Origin: Gnetum montanum | Taxonomy: Eukaryota; Streptophyta; Gnetopsida; Gnetales; Gnetaceae | NCBI GenBank assembly: GCA_015680685.1 | Contig: MNCI01009017.1 | Coordinates: forward strand, 512,517-576,516 | Length of the DNA stretch: 64,000 bases | Direction: 5' to 3' | Shown here: positions 11,752 through 23,440 of the stretch, piece by piece | How the letters are laid out: every line of letters begins with the position of its first letter | Numbering within the stretch: position 1 is the stretch's first letter | The notes under the pieces: model-generated | What the model saw: the letters and a program-made list of their open reading frames with translations, nothing else | The model's database searches: none | What the model was told of the DNA's origin: nothing | Position numbers and translations under genes: made by a program

Positions 11752-12444
11752 TTCAATCATGAGGTTCTTGTGGAAGCCAAAAATTCATTTCATAAGGATT
11801 GCTCACATGATACTAATCTTACTTGATTTCAATAGATGCCTTTACCACTAGAGAAACTAGGCCCAATATAACACACCCTTTTCACCTTAGTGGCTTATCC
11901 AAGCATGTATTTAATAGAAACCAAACACTGATAATCATTACCCTAAACTGAGCTATTTAGCCACCTTGACTATTGAACATTGTACTTAAAAAATATTGTT
12001 TAAACATAATGAAGTTTATTTTGTGTAAGACACTTATTAATCTAAGGTTCACCTATGACATCCCGTTCCCGGATGTCATAAAAATACGAACGCCTAATTT
12101 ATTATATTCATCATGGATNACATCCGGGAACAAGATGTCATAGGTGAACCTTAGATTAATAAGTGTCTTACACAAAATAAACTTCATTATGTTTAAACAA
12201 TATTTTTTAAGTACAATGTTCAATAGTCAAGGTGGCTAAATAGCTCAGTTTAGGGTAATGATTATCAGTGTTTGGTTTCTATTAAATACATGCTTGGATA
12301 AGCCACTAAGGTGAAAAGGGTGTGTTATATTGGGCCTAGTTTCTCTAGTGGTAAAGGCATCTATTGAAATCAAGTAAGATTAGTATCATGTGAGCAATCC
12401 TTATGAAATGAATTTTTGGCTTCCACAAGAACCTCATGATTGAA
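11752..12444. repeat. 325-bp inverted repeat around a single N (probable misassembly)
   Basis: Bases 11752-12076 are the reverse complement of 12120-12444; I found two differences, both in the LTR-end part. The spacer 12077-12118 is the reverse complement of an E2-type LTR end (compare 3738-3779). The right arm is therefore the end of the E2 3' LTR (12120-12142), the duplicated GGTGA and flanking DNA. The left arm is the same contig end placed backwards before the N. Confidence 0.85.
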
Positions 12445-13260
12445 GTTGGTCAGATATTAAATTTCTTGCAAAAAAAAAAAAAAAACAAAACAAAAGAAAA
12501 AGAAGAAAAAAATCAAAATAGAAAAAAATAAGAAAAAAAGAGAGTAAGTAAAAAAGAAAAAGATTGCCCCACAAGAACTTTCAATCATGATCCAAGCCCC
12601 ACTCCCACAAAAACCTTATAGTTGGGGTGAAGCTCCAAGCTCACAATTTCTAGCATCCCAGAAGAACCCCCTTCTATGAACAAAGTGTCTAAGGGTCAGG
12701 CAATGATTACCAATCAAATAATGATGCCACTACCTTAGAACTAAGGTATAACACTGGTAGTGAAGAAGTGACTACTCCATAGTCAATATCTTAATGGACA
12801 CCTTTGCTTCTAATCATTCCCATTACCCTATTATTTAGTTACTTTACGTTTGCTTCTTTATACTTCTCAAACTATTGTTTTCTTTTTGCTTTTTTTTTTA
12901 CCTCATTTTTAAATTTTACTATTCCTCTTTTTCATTTTTTTGAGTTATCTTACTATTTTTATTTTGAATGGTTATCTCTTATGACTAGTGGTACTTTTGT
13001 GCATGGGTTTTATTTGTGTTTCCCATCATGTCTTCCATAGGCGTTAGTTGTCGAGATCCCTATTATGGTGGTCAATGATGGATACTAACACTCATTCACC
13101 TGTTGTCTTTGGTACCCTCTTAGTTATTTGGATATATATGTAACCCAAGGTAATTCTTACTTTTGGTATATCCTTTGACTATGGTTTCTTTTAATAATTT
13201 ATATTTTCTAATTAACCTAGGTATGTTACATACCTTAGTTTAATTAGGGGGATAACTAGT
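12143..13260 (+). mobile_element. Probable continuation of E1 3' region after E2
   Basis: It starts with the target duplication GGTGA, so whatever was on the left of E2 (E1) should continue here. An A-rich stretch lies at 12471-12560. No protein domain is recognisable. TTAATTAGGGGGATAAC (13240-13256) looks like a polypurine tract of the kind that precedes a 3' LTR in Athila elements, but I could not find a matching LTR. Assignment follows from the duplication and not from coding homology. Confidence 0.5.
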
Positions 13261-14265
13261 TAATAAAGGATATGATAGTAGGATATAACCAACTTGGAAG
13301 TTGAGCCAAGAACAAGTTAGGGAATGAGTTAGATGTAAGTAATGCATCTCAGATCCTTAAATCATAGGAAAGCTCTAAACCTTGATTTTATAAAAGATTC
13401 TTGCACCTAACGAATCAAACCTTAAGAGGTGATGTTAAGCCCAATTAATTCTAGGTAGGGTCTTTCTAACCAAGTTATATGTGGACTCATAGCCAATAAT
13501 AAGAATTTATTATCAATATAGGAATAGGCATATGTACATAATCAGTAAATAAATATTTCAAGATTTGGACAATGGACAAGTTTAATTTTTGTTTTGTTAT
13601 TTTATGATGTTGGATAATGAATGTTAATGATATTTTTCTTATTAAATGTCTATATGTTTTTAATATATTAAATTTTGGATAGCCTAAAAGAATATCTTGA
13701 AATAGTAGTAGCATAATTTTATTTTATTTTTTTACAATTATGCATATATTAATGTTATTATTATTATTATTATCGCCTTTATGGCTAGGCACTAACCAAA
13801 AGCTAGTTAGGGGTTGTGCTAAACCACAAATTGGTTTAGTTTTTAAATAAGCATCCTTGTGAAATTCATGCATTTCAATCAATTTTATTTTGTATTTCAT
13901 ATTATTAATTATTTTTTTACTATTTAATTAATTATTATTTTAGTTTCTTATATTACATGTTATAGTTGATATGATTATAGTATGATTATGAGTTGTTTTT
14001 ATATTGGTACTTTAACTAGGTTTATATGTAAATTATATAGATATTATACATATATTATTATTAGGGGAAAAATAGCATCGATTACTATATATAGCACTAC
14101 ATGTGCTTCATCTGCTACTTGTGATGGGACCTACCTCACCAATACAAGTGACAAGAGGCTCTAGGAGTGGCTCCATGACTTGGCAATGTTAGCATCCTTT
14201 AGCTTGTTACTTGTTTTGACTAAGGGGCATGTCCCTTGGCCAAACAACTCCAACTTTGAATGATT
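13261..14265. other. AT-rich stretch without recognised gene
   Basis: No protein similarity seen on either strand. It contains a short (TTA)n microsatellite around 13755-13773. It may include the LTR of E1, but no second copy is in the window to test that. Confidence 0.6.
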
Positions 14266-15590
14266 TTGATGTGGGACAAGTTGATTCATACAAATGTTTG
14301 AGACAATGGTAGGAGAGAATTGAGCACAGTTATCTAGAGGGTGGAGGAAAAGTATAGTAATTGCAAGGGCCATTTTGAGGAACCCTAGAATTCTTCTGTT
14401 GGATGAAGCCATCAGTGCCTTGGATGTAGAGTCTGAAAAAGTGGTGTAAGTAGCTGTTAAGAGGATCATGGAGAATAGAACCATTGTCATTATTGCATAT
14501 TATTTAACCATAGTAAAAAATGCAAACATGATCATAGTAGTTCAATGTGGATCCATGATTGAGAATGGTACCCATTCAAAGCTGATAAAGAATCCTACTA
14601 GGGCTTACTTTTAGCTCATCAATCTTCAAGAAATTCAAGAAACCAAAATAGAGATGTAAGATTCAAAAAGTTCTCAAGAAAATTATGTCATCAAGATGTC
14701 ACCTAGAAATATTTTCTTCAAACACCATCCTTTTCAAGATGAAGCTGGTCACCAAGAATTAGCAATAATTTTAGTGTTAATGATTTAAAAATGGAGTTTG
14801 GTGTTAGCCAAGAGAAGACAAAATTCAGCCTACTTGGTTACTTCTATAGATTTAAAGAAAGAGGTGACATTAAAAGAGGTACTAAGGAGATAGGAAAAGA
14901 TATTCTTATCATAAGTCTTGCAGCTCTAAATAATCTGGAAATTTCTATTCTAGTAATAGGATGCATTGCTACAAAAGTGGTGGATGTTTCAGATCTATTG
15001 TATGACCTATTTTTAATGAATGTTATCTCTAGTTTCTATAAATCTACACATGAACTTTGAAAGGATGTGCATCTCTAGGCACTCATGTTTGCATCCCTAG
15101 TGTTAGCCATGTTTATAGCATTCCCAATATAGGGCTCTAATTTTTCCATTGCTAGGGGCAAGCTCATGCAATGTATTCACTCCATGACATTTAGATGAGT
15201 AATTTTCTAGGAAATTGGATGGTTCAATGCTAGTGAGAATTCCAATGATGCCATTTTTTCAAGGCTTTCAAAAAATGTTGCAAACATGGAAGGTGTGGTG
15301 GATGATGCTTTATCTCTTCTGATGTAAAACATGACCACCATTGGAGCTGGGTTTGTGATTGCCTTCATGGCCAACTTGAAACTCACATTTTTGCTTATAG
15401 CTCTGGTTCCTCTTTTTGGCCTCAATGACTAGGTAAAGCTCAAGGTCCTCAAAGAATTCTCTACTAATGCAAAGATGAAATAAAAACAAGTTAGCTAAGT
15501 TGTGAATGCAATAGTCATAAGCCTAAGAACTATGACATCTTTTTGCAAAGAGGACAAAGTGCTAAGGCTTTACAAGGAGAAATGTAGATT
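14266..15590 (+). pseudogene. ABC transporter B-family (P-glycoprotein/MDR type) pseudogene fragment
   Basis: Plant ABCB proteins are plasma-membrane ATP-driven exporters with the order TMD1-NBD1-TMD2-NBD2. This fragment covers the end of NBD1 through most of TMD2. Visible are [16 protein letters not shown] (a damaged LSGGQ signature), [17 protein letters not shown] (intact Walker B), the D-loop ISALD, and IIAYYLTIV where the switch His is Tyr. TMD2 follows with LNNLEISILVIGCIA, STHEL.KDVHL.ALMF, IARGKLMQCIHSM, EIGWFNASENSNDAI, VANMEGVVDDALSL, and FLLIALVPLFGLND. Homology fades after LYKEKC. There are several stops and no visible introns, although ABCB genes normally have them, so a processed copy is likely. 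Confidence 0.85.
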
Positions 15591-16832
15591 TTTGCTACAA
15601 TAGTGGATGCATTGTGAAAATGCATGGATGCCTAGAGGGTGCAATGGTCTTGTTGACATAGAGACATAAATAAAGATATATTTCTCAACAATGGCATAAG
15701 GAAAGATAGTTTACAATGGTGACGGTGGCTAGAGGATGAATCAGAACTGAGTGAACAATGTGAAAATTCTTGACCTATTGTTTGTGCTTTGTTATGATTG
15801 GGCCATGTCGAACTTCAAATTTATTAAGTTGGCAATTAAAATATGAAAAATCATTGAGCATGATTTGTTTTAACCAAATTACTTAATGCATAAAAGGTTA
15901 TTAGATATCAATGCATAGCTCTTCCATTGCTTTATAGATTTCATGCTAATCCAGGATATTGAGGATGCTAGACTTGGTAGTTTGCACCAAAAATAATGGA
16001 TTGGTATCAAATTTTTCAATACCCATATATTATTAAAATTATTATTTTTAAACATTGTATTGTGGAAAAAAATCAAAGATGAAGAAGGAAAATTGATAAT
16101 CAAAACTTAAATACTTAACTACGAAACTTGAAGAAAATATGTTATTTCAAAACTCAATTTTATAGAATACAAAGATTGCTTGATGTGTTGATCTCTCTCT
16201 ACGATTTTCATGATTTTTTTACAAATGAAAAAAATGAAATTTAGGGTTTCCTTTTATACTTGCCTTTACATTAAATGCACCTAGCTACCATCACACCATA
16301 GATGGTCCATGGTAATAATTAATAAAGTCATCAAAACTTGATGCTCCAATACCATGATAGTTTTAGGATGTTTAGATTAGCAAGTTTAATACATTAGAAA
16401 TAATTTGAAGACTATTGAAATTAAGATAAATATACATCATTAATATAATATAGTCTAAGGTGAAGCAACTCTTAGTGATGAACCTAGGGGTAAGAAAAAA
16501 CATTTTAATTTAGTTAGATCTAAAGCCCTATGCGTTTTGTGTTGATTTTTTTATAGTACCTTTATTATTTTAGTTTTAGTTACTTATTTTAGTATTTATT
16601 ATTCTTTAATTAATTTTTAAATATTTTTTTGTTGTGTTATCAGATATAGATGCATGAGGAACTTCTAACAATGAAGCTATGGAAAGGATGTAGAAGTGGT
16701 GGGGAAACATTTTTCCCACTCATGGTTTGGGCATAGGTAACCAAGAGTGAGAGATGATAGATGTTAGGATGAGATCTTGGTTATATTATTATTGAATTTT
16801 ATATTTATATTTATATTTTTGATGGAATAATA
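15591..16832. other. No recognised gene
   Basis: AT-rich DNA between the ABCB fragment and element L5. Short open frames have no recognisable motifs. The stretch 16560-16640 is particularly T-rich. Nothing else seen. Confidence 0.6.
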
Positions 16833-17879
16833 TGTAACTGGAGTAGGGACACCTCTTCCCATCTCCTTATTCTACCCTACATGTTATGTCTTTTGGTGTT
16901 GATTTTGTTGAGGATGATTCTTGGAAGTTTTGGCATGTTTTGAAGTGTTTTTGGCTCATTTTGATGATTTTATGAGGTTATAGGATCTATGGGGACTTAT
17001 TTGGAGGCATCCAAGGCTTCTGGCATCAAAATGAACACTTTTATTTTTGGCACCTATAGAAGAGACGTCTCCTTTGAAAGATAGACATCTCCCTTAAAGT
17101 GTAGACATCCCAAGTCCAAAGGATATGTCTACCAAAAATAGTAGACATCTCTCCTAAGAGTAGGGCTTTCATAGGAAACATCTACATAAAGCTAGAGATG
17201 ACCCAGACACATGGGAAATCTCCCAAAAATGCCTATTCCAATTCAAGAAACAACCAAAGCAAGATGGAAATAACTGGGGAGAAGGTGAGAAGACTTGGGA
17301 AACATCTAAAGAATCTCAAGTTGAGTTGAGGAAATATTTCTAGGGTTTTTACCTTTCATTTTCTTATAAATATTGATGTAATTCACCATTGCAAGTGTCA
17401 CAATAGCAAGGACTACAATGCCAAGTGCCATAGTGCCAAGTGCTGAAGTGCCAAGAGCTAAAGTACAAATGTCAAAGGCCAAACATCCTACTAGAGAACG
17501 AGAGAGAGAGAGCTCTTAAGGAAAGAGAGCTTTTGAAAGGGAGAAGAGCTTGTGTAAGAATAGAGCTTATGCAAGAAGGTTGAGTGAGAGGTAAGGAATA
17601 GCACTTGAGAGAGAGGTTAGGAGAATTTCTATAAGTTTTTTGTCTTAAGCTTGGGCTACATTATGAACAATTTAGTATTATGAGAGGAAAATTTTGGCCT
17701 CTAAGATCCTTGGGAGAGTTGTGAGTTGAGCTTGGCTCCATGTCTTTGATGTATTTTCTATGTATTTTTAAAATTATCTTAATATAAGGGAGATTTTCTT
17801 CATTTTATAAGCTAGATCTACTTGGAAGTTGTGGATTGCATCCTATTTGAGTCTATCAAGGTGTAAACCCCTACACTAG
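16833..17879 (+). repeat. 5' LTR of L5
   Basis: Begins TGTAACTGGAGTAGGGACAC and ends CCCCTACACTAG. It holds repeated AGACRTCT-type motifs (17061-17186), a GTGCCAAGTGC-rich stretch (17423-17466) and a (GA)n tract near 17500. It matches 19657-20513 almost throughout. Confidence 0.85.
17061..17186. promoter_or_regulatory. Cluster of AGACGTCT-like motifs in L5 U3
   Basis: GAGACGTCTC occurs once intact (17062-17071). TAGACATCT, TAGACATCC, ATATGTCTA and TAGACATCT follow at roughly 20-bp steps on both orientations. The variants are what CpG decay of an ACGT-core site would give. The same motif recurs in the E4 LTR (25203-25440). A role as a transcription factor site is inference. Confidence 0.45.
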
Positions 17880-17881
17880 AT

Positions 17882-17893
17882 TGATATCAAAAA
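17882..17893 (+). other. Degenerate Met-tRNA primer site (L5)
   Basis: TGATATCAAAAA against TGGTATCAGAGC: three of its four differences are G-to-A. It lies two bases after the LTR end, the same spacing as the E4 site at 32395. Confidence 0.6.
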
Positions 17894-18010
17894 CAAAGTT
17901 GGAGATTTCCATACTTCTATGTTGAAGATTGGTGTTTTCTTTAAATGAAAGGAACATTGTTATGGATATTTTTGTATTTGATTTTAGATATCATTCTTGT
18001 TTCTTTAGCT

Positions 18011-19336
18011 ATGGATATAAAGAAGAAGACATATCAAGAGCTTAGACAAGAGCTTCAAGCGTTCTTTAAAAATTTTTGACTGAAATTCAAGAAGTTCTTC
18101 CCAAAGTAAAGGTCCACAAGGACTAAGATTTTGCAGAAACTTTAGAAAGGGATATGGAAAAATTTAATACTAACATGGGAAATATCTTGAGGAGAATTGA
18201 TAGAATATCTTTTAGATGTTAAGAAGGGAAGGAAGATGAAGGGTTTGGTGAAGTATAGATCAACGAGAAAAGGAGTTCTCAAGTATCTCTTATTGAGTAA
18301 GGGAGTGCTCAATACTCAAGGGTTTTAAGGAAGGGAACCAAGAGCTTCATCAAGGGGACCAAGAGATCTTCAAATTCCAAGATGGTATATACTACTAATC
18401 AAGGAGATTTCCTACCTTATAAGTCATGGGAGGTGAAGGGTAAAAGCCAAAAGAGTGGCAAAGATCAAGGGAATTCTTCAAGGAGGATCAAGGGTACACT
18501 AGAAGGTATGATACTCATTATTTTTGCAATTTTTCTATACTTTATGCCAAGGGAAAGGAGTTTCTAAGTCAAGTTGAGACTATCTCATTAGAGAGAGGTG
18601 AGTCTTCTAGCCAAGGTATGTGGAAGAATAATTTATTTAATGATGTTTTTAATGAATCTAATGTTAAGGACATGGAGGAGAGTTTTCCCTTTGAGTTAGC
18701 ACCTCCAAAGTGGAAGAAGATATTTTTGATGATTCCTTTGAAGAGGAGAAGCCATTGGAATTGGGAAATCCTATTTGGGATCTTAAACCATAAATCTTTG
18801 ATGAGATTGGATAGACACATATTGAAGATCAGGTTGAAACAAAGGTGAATGAAAGAATCCATGAAGAGGTAAGTAAGGATGAGCTTCACCTTTTTGGTGG
18901 TAGTAATATCTCTCATGTTGAAGCTAGTGTGATGGATACTAGTTTTTCACTTCAGCTTGGTAGTGGTTTGTTCAATGGTAGTGATGAGCATAATGATCAT
19001 TGTGATGATTGTGATGGAATTAAGAGTCATGTTGTAACTTTTGATGCCACTATTAGTGATAGGAAGACTAATAATTATAATTTGTTTGATGATGATGGCT
19101 ATTGGAATAGTCATTTTATGAAGGTCATTATTAATGCAAGTGAAGACATTGATAATGATATGATTTTCCAAAATTTGAAGATGCTTGCTATTGATTATAT
19201 CAATGATAAATTTTTGAAGTGTGATGATGGATTTGATTCTCTTGGCTGTAAAATGGAAGTGCAGCATAAAGATAATCTACATGGTGATGATGAAAGGAAG
19301 CTAAGTGGTAGTCTTCCAAACACCAAGAAGAAGTAG
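18011..19336 (+). pseudogene. Unknown L5 reading frame (gag-like N-terminus, acidic C-terminus)
   Basis: The protein would start at 18011 with MDIKKKTYQELRQELQAFF, a Lys/Glu/Leu-rich coiled-coil-like start in the same position as the E4 gag start (32776). The frame is broken by several stops and shifts and then opens as ESFPFELAPPKWKKI and FDDSFEEEKPLELGNPIWDL. The last 163 codons (18845-19336) are uninterrupted and rich in Asp, Asn, His and Ser, with CDDCDG and CDDGFDSLGC clusters. I recognise no domain. It could be a decayed gag or a family-specific protein. Confidence 0.5.
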
Positions 19337-19656
19337 GTGAAGAAGAGATGAAAGGATGTTGAATTAAGAAAGCCTAATCCTTTTTCTTTTTCTTATTGTT
19401 TAATTATTTTAGGTTTGAGTCATCATGGGGATGCAAGGGAAGCATTTCAAGGAGAAGATTGGATGAAGGAAGCATGGTGGGGCATGAGGACAATCCCCCA
19501 TGAGCAAGAAAAGCTTAAAACTAAAACCTCCAATGATTTTTATTCTCATGTGTGTAATGCATTGAATCATGATTATTGTGATGGCCCTGAGTCATGGGGG
19601 CATGGTTCCTTGTAGCTTGTGAAAGGTCATGAAGCATGACATTTTTAAGGGTGGGA

Positions 19657-20513
19657 TAGCTAGTTTAGGAACACCTCTTCTTATCCCCTTGTTCTACGGT
19701 ACATGTTATGTGTCTTTTGATGTTTATTTTGTTTAGGATGATTCTTAAATTTTTTGGAATGTTTTGGAGTGTTTTTGGCTCATTTTGATGAGTTTATGAG
19801 GTTATAGGGTTTATGGGAACTTTTTTGAAGGCATCTAAAGGCTTCCATCATCAAAATGAGCACTTTTATGTTTGGCACCTGTAGAACATACATCTCCTTT
19901 GAAAATTTGAGATCTTCCCTAAAGTGTAGACGTCCCAAGTCCAAAGGAGATGTCTACCAAAAATAGTAGATGTTTCTCCTGAGAGTAGGGCTTTCACAAG
20001 AGACATCTACATGAGATGAATATTGATGATATCTCCAGAGATGACCTAGACACATGGGAAAACTTCCAAAAACACCCATTCCAATTCTAGAAACAACCAA
20101 AGCAAAATGAAAATGACTAGAGAGAAGGTAAGAAGACTTGGAATACATTTAAAGAACCTCAAGGTGAGTTGAGGAAAGGTTTCTAAGGTTTTTACCTTCC
20201 AATTACTTATAAATATTGATGTAATTCACCATTGCAAGTACCACGGGGCCAAGTGTCGAAGTGCCAAGAGCTAAAGTGCAANTAATTTAGGATTAAGAGA
20301 GGATAAGTGTGGTCTCTCAGATCCTTGGGAGAGTTGTGAGTTGAGCTTGACTCCTCATCTTTGATGTATTTTTTATGTATTTTGAGAATTATCTTAATAT
20401 AAGAGAGATTTTCTCCATTTTATTTTGTTTTTCTTATTTTCTAAGATAGATCTACTTGGAAGTTGCAGATTGGATCCTATTGGGATCTATCAAGGTGCAA
20501 ATCCCTACACTAG
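19657..20513 (+). repeat. 3' LTR of L5 (shortened at a single N)
   Basis: Matches the 5' LTR from TAGGAACACCTCTTC to CCCTACACTAG. It is about 190 bp shorter: at the N at 20282 it jumps from GCTAAAGTGCAA to TAATTTAGGATTAAGAGAGG and lacks the (GA)n part of the 5' copy. The missing piece is probably lost at a contig join. Confidence 0.8.
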
Positions 20514-20989
20514 TAATTTACATTGATGATAACATGTACATATGATGAATATTTATATGGAGATGAACTATGGTACAAGGACTATTAATGTTTATGAAAT
20601 TTTTATTTTTTATATGTTTATGATTTTTTTGTTTTTATATCTTCTAGTGTTCTATGGTTTTGAGATTTTCTAAGTTTTTATATATTTATGTTTTTCAATT
20701 CATGTGACATGAAATCAAAGTGACTGAAAATTAAGATTCAAGAATTAAATATGATTAAAAGAAAAACTTAAGTAATGAAAGTAAATGCTAAAAGAAAAAT
20801 AGGCTTAAAAAGTGATAAAGATGGTAAGATAGTAAATTAGAGTAAGAAAATAATATAAATGGCTAGAACTAGTAGAAGTAGAAAGCACGTGAAAAAGCTA
20901 AGTAAAAGATGAATAAAAATAGATGATAAAAGGTGATGTGATTCTCATAGTGGCTACACTTTGGTAATGGATTTTCTAGCATATACCCT
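20514..20989. other. AT-rich flank, no gene seen
   Basis: Low-complexity A/T-rich DNA between L5 and the minus-strand gag-protease relic. Nothing recognisable. Confidence 0.6.
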
Positions 20990-23440
20990 AGTAGAAATTT
21001 TTATATTTTTAATATATTTAAAAATGGCTAATTCTCCAAATTCTAGGTCTATCAATTCATATGCATTAGGTGTTCAAGGAACATTGGTATTGGACTTGTT
21101 AGTTTCTTGTGTTAATGAAGTTTATCCTACCTATGTGGGTTGGTATCCCAAGCTAGTTTCTTCTAAGACATCAAGATGAGAGATAGTGGATACTTTACGA
21201 TCCATGTGTATGATTGCTTCCCTATCTCTACATGAAAAATGTATCTCTTGATGTACAAGTGAAGAAACCATGTGATGATTAGCTAACTAAGGGCTACCTA
21301 GGATAGCATTAATGTTAGAAAAATATTTAATAATCACAAAAACAACCTTAAATAAAATATAACTCCCTATTAAGAAATTTAATTTTATCAAATTTATGAT
21401 TTCTACTTTATCCCTACCAATTAAAATTAAATAGCATTTATAATTAAAGTATGTGAGTTATTTTTCAAGGCTAAGATGCTCGATAACTACCCATGAGATG
21501 ATGTTAGTTCTAACTCCACCATCTATGTGGATCAAGAGTATTGGCATGTTGTTCCTGATTCATATCATGATATAGATGGGTAGCTAATATATGGAACCCA
21601 TTGTAGGATGAGTCATGATGTTCTCCTCTTTGAAAATCAAATAGTTAACCTCATACCATGGAGAGTTAGGCACTGATGATATTGCTTAGACATGAGGCTA
21701 AATGTCTATTAGTATTATGATGGATTTATGGAGCTCATCCAATGCAAAAAAATGATCCTTATAAGTTGAGATTGGATCAAAGAAAAATATTGTAATTTGA
21801 GGTAATGCTTTGCCTCTAGGAGTTGCATCCTTAGTGCTAGGTGCTAAAGAATCTAAGTCTAATGTGGGGGTAGTTGATGAAGTGATTGGTATGAAAGGAG
21901 TTTTTGATGTACCATAGAATGAAACTTTCTTTTTATTTTAAATATGTTGTTTATTTACTTATTCTCTCTCCCTTTTCCTTTTTCATGTACCATTACTTTC
22001 ATCTGTGCCGTAGTAAGGATCCTAATGGAAGATGTAGGAAGTAAACATGGTTCCTATAACTTAGGTGAAGAAAAAGAGCATGATGGTAGAGAAACAATGT
22101 AGGGTAAACTAGAGGGATCATCAATAGGTCTAGATGATGTTGATAAAGGCAACTAATTTCTTGGAGGAGATGAAGAATAGTTAATTGAATAGTTTGAATG
22201 TGCAGGAGCTTCATCGTAATTGGGTATCATGTGAAGGATAAATGGAGCTCTATGTACACTCTAGGATAATATTGCACTAGAATTATTTGAAGAAATATAG
22301 ATAATAAAATATTTTTTGAATTTTAGTGAATGGGTGGTTGGTTGAGAATTTCTTTCAGAGGAATCCATTTGAAAGACAAAAAGGATTTTGGAATAGTTGC
22401 CTTTGGATTTAATGTGAAAAGTAGATATTCTTCTCAAATAAGTATTTAATAAACCTTGAAATATCTATGTGTTTTAGTTACTAGGATATACTTGAGTGTT
22501 GAAAACTATCTTCTTATTCTACTAATGCTTGAAAATAATCTTTGAGAGTGTTTTAGTCATCAGTATCATGTCCTACAATCTCATAGTAATAACAAAATTT
22601 ATTACAATTATACTAATTTAAGAAAGATGGATCTCCTTCCACCCATTGGGAAGGATTAGTAGGTAAATTTTTTAGTCTTTTAAAACATGTCCTTATTTAT
22701 TTTGAGACCTATTTTATGGTGATGTATCCATCCTTTACTAGCCATCATTTAAGAAATTTTCCCTAGTGTCATTAGGCTTTAAGTTTTTGTTTCCATTCCC
22801 TTTGTTATTTAATGATGATCTCATTGATGCTTGATTCATGAAGGTCACCATTTGTCTTACATTTTGGGAGCCTTTATTTTTACTTTCTACTTTATTGGCC
22901 TTGTTATAGAAGTTTACTCATTTGATGTTATTACATTGGATGACCATCTTCTTGATGTATTGAGTAGAAGTCATGGCATCATGGAGGCTAAGCAGCCTAG
23001 GGTAGATGATCTTACATTTGATGTAGCCATTGATTACTCTCTAAAAAATGTTCAATAGTTGATCATCAATCATAGGATGAGTGAGCTCTATTGTTACTAA
23101 AGTTCATCTAGAGATGAACTTAGAGATAGATTCTATGGAAGCCTATTTAATGTCCAAGATTTTTGCAATGTGTCATCTCTACTAATATCATATTTAAACC
23201 TCTTCACAAAGACTATGAAGAGCTCATCCAAGAAAATAATGGATCCATGAGAAAGGGATCTATACCATTCTAATTCTTTCATTATAAGTGAGTTTGAAAA
23301 GTTCCTTAGAATGGTATGGGAATAGTTATCTAATACCATGAATTCATTACAAAAAGTGATAATAGGATTTTTTAGAATGGATATCCCATTGCATGTGGTA
23401 AAGTTAGGCAATGAAATGCTTTTAGGACTTGAGCAAGTCT
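20990..23440 (-). pseudogene. Tat-like Ty3/gypsy gag-protease relic
   Basis: Reads on the minus strand. From about 23411 a capsid core is visible: ILRNFSNSLIMKELEWYRSL then HGSIIFLDELFIVFVKRFKY, the usual A/EWY..L...SI..F..L...F pattern. A Ser/Pro-rich linker follows near 22200-22080. The protease lies at about 21640-21190: LIFKEENIMTHP, then LLIHIDGGVRTNIISWVVIE, where IDGG stands for the active D-S/T-G, and later VVFVIIKYFSNINAILGSP. The wording ahead of the active site fits the Tat group. RT does not follow; the relic ends near 20990. Many stops. Confidence 0.65.

Larger units (their letters stand above)
3288..12142 (+). mobile_element. Tekay-like Ty3/gypsy element E2 carrying an antisense gene
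   Basis: Order: 5' LTR (3288-3801), Met-tRNA primer site (3804), antisense gene (4009-6102, minus), leader (6103-7463), gag, protease remnant, RT, RNase H, integrase (to 11269), N gap, and the last bases of a 3' LTR (12120-12142). The target duplication GGTGA is at 3283-3287 and 12143-12147. RT and integrase wording ([33 protein letters not shown]) fits the Tekay/Del branch of chromoviruses. The chromodomain that should follow integrase falls in the gap. The body of the 3' LTR is missing, apparently through misassembly around the N at 12119. Confidence 0.82.
16833..20513 (+). mobile_element. Non-autonomous LTR element L5 (no pol)
   Basis: Two LTRs (16833-17879 and 19657-20513) flank 1.8 kb that contains no protease, RT or integrase. 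A degenerate Met-tRNA primer site follows the 5' LTR and a polypurine tract (TTTTTAAGGGTGGGA, 19642-19656) precedes the 3' LTR. Flanking pentamers TAATA (16828-16832) and TAATT (20514-20518) are consistent with a 5-bp target duplication bearing one change. The LTRs are related to the 5' LTR of chromovirus E4, so E4-type elements probably supplied its enzymes. Confidence 0.8.

Noticed and set aside
11752-12444. Hairpin siRNA locus or MITE
   Set aside because: An N lies in the loop, one arm is plainly an LTR end plus flank and no target duplication fits an inverted-repeat element. Assembly artefact preferred.
14161-14490. Minus-strand 109-codon frame
   Set aside because: It is the antisense shadow of the ABCB nucleotide-binding domain, whose motifs read on the plus strand.
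18569-19267. Minus-strand frames of 106-115 codons in L5
   Set aside because: Antisense shadows of the plus-strand L5 reading frame.
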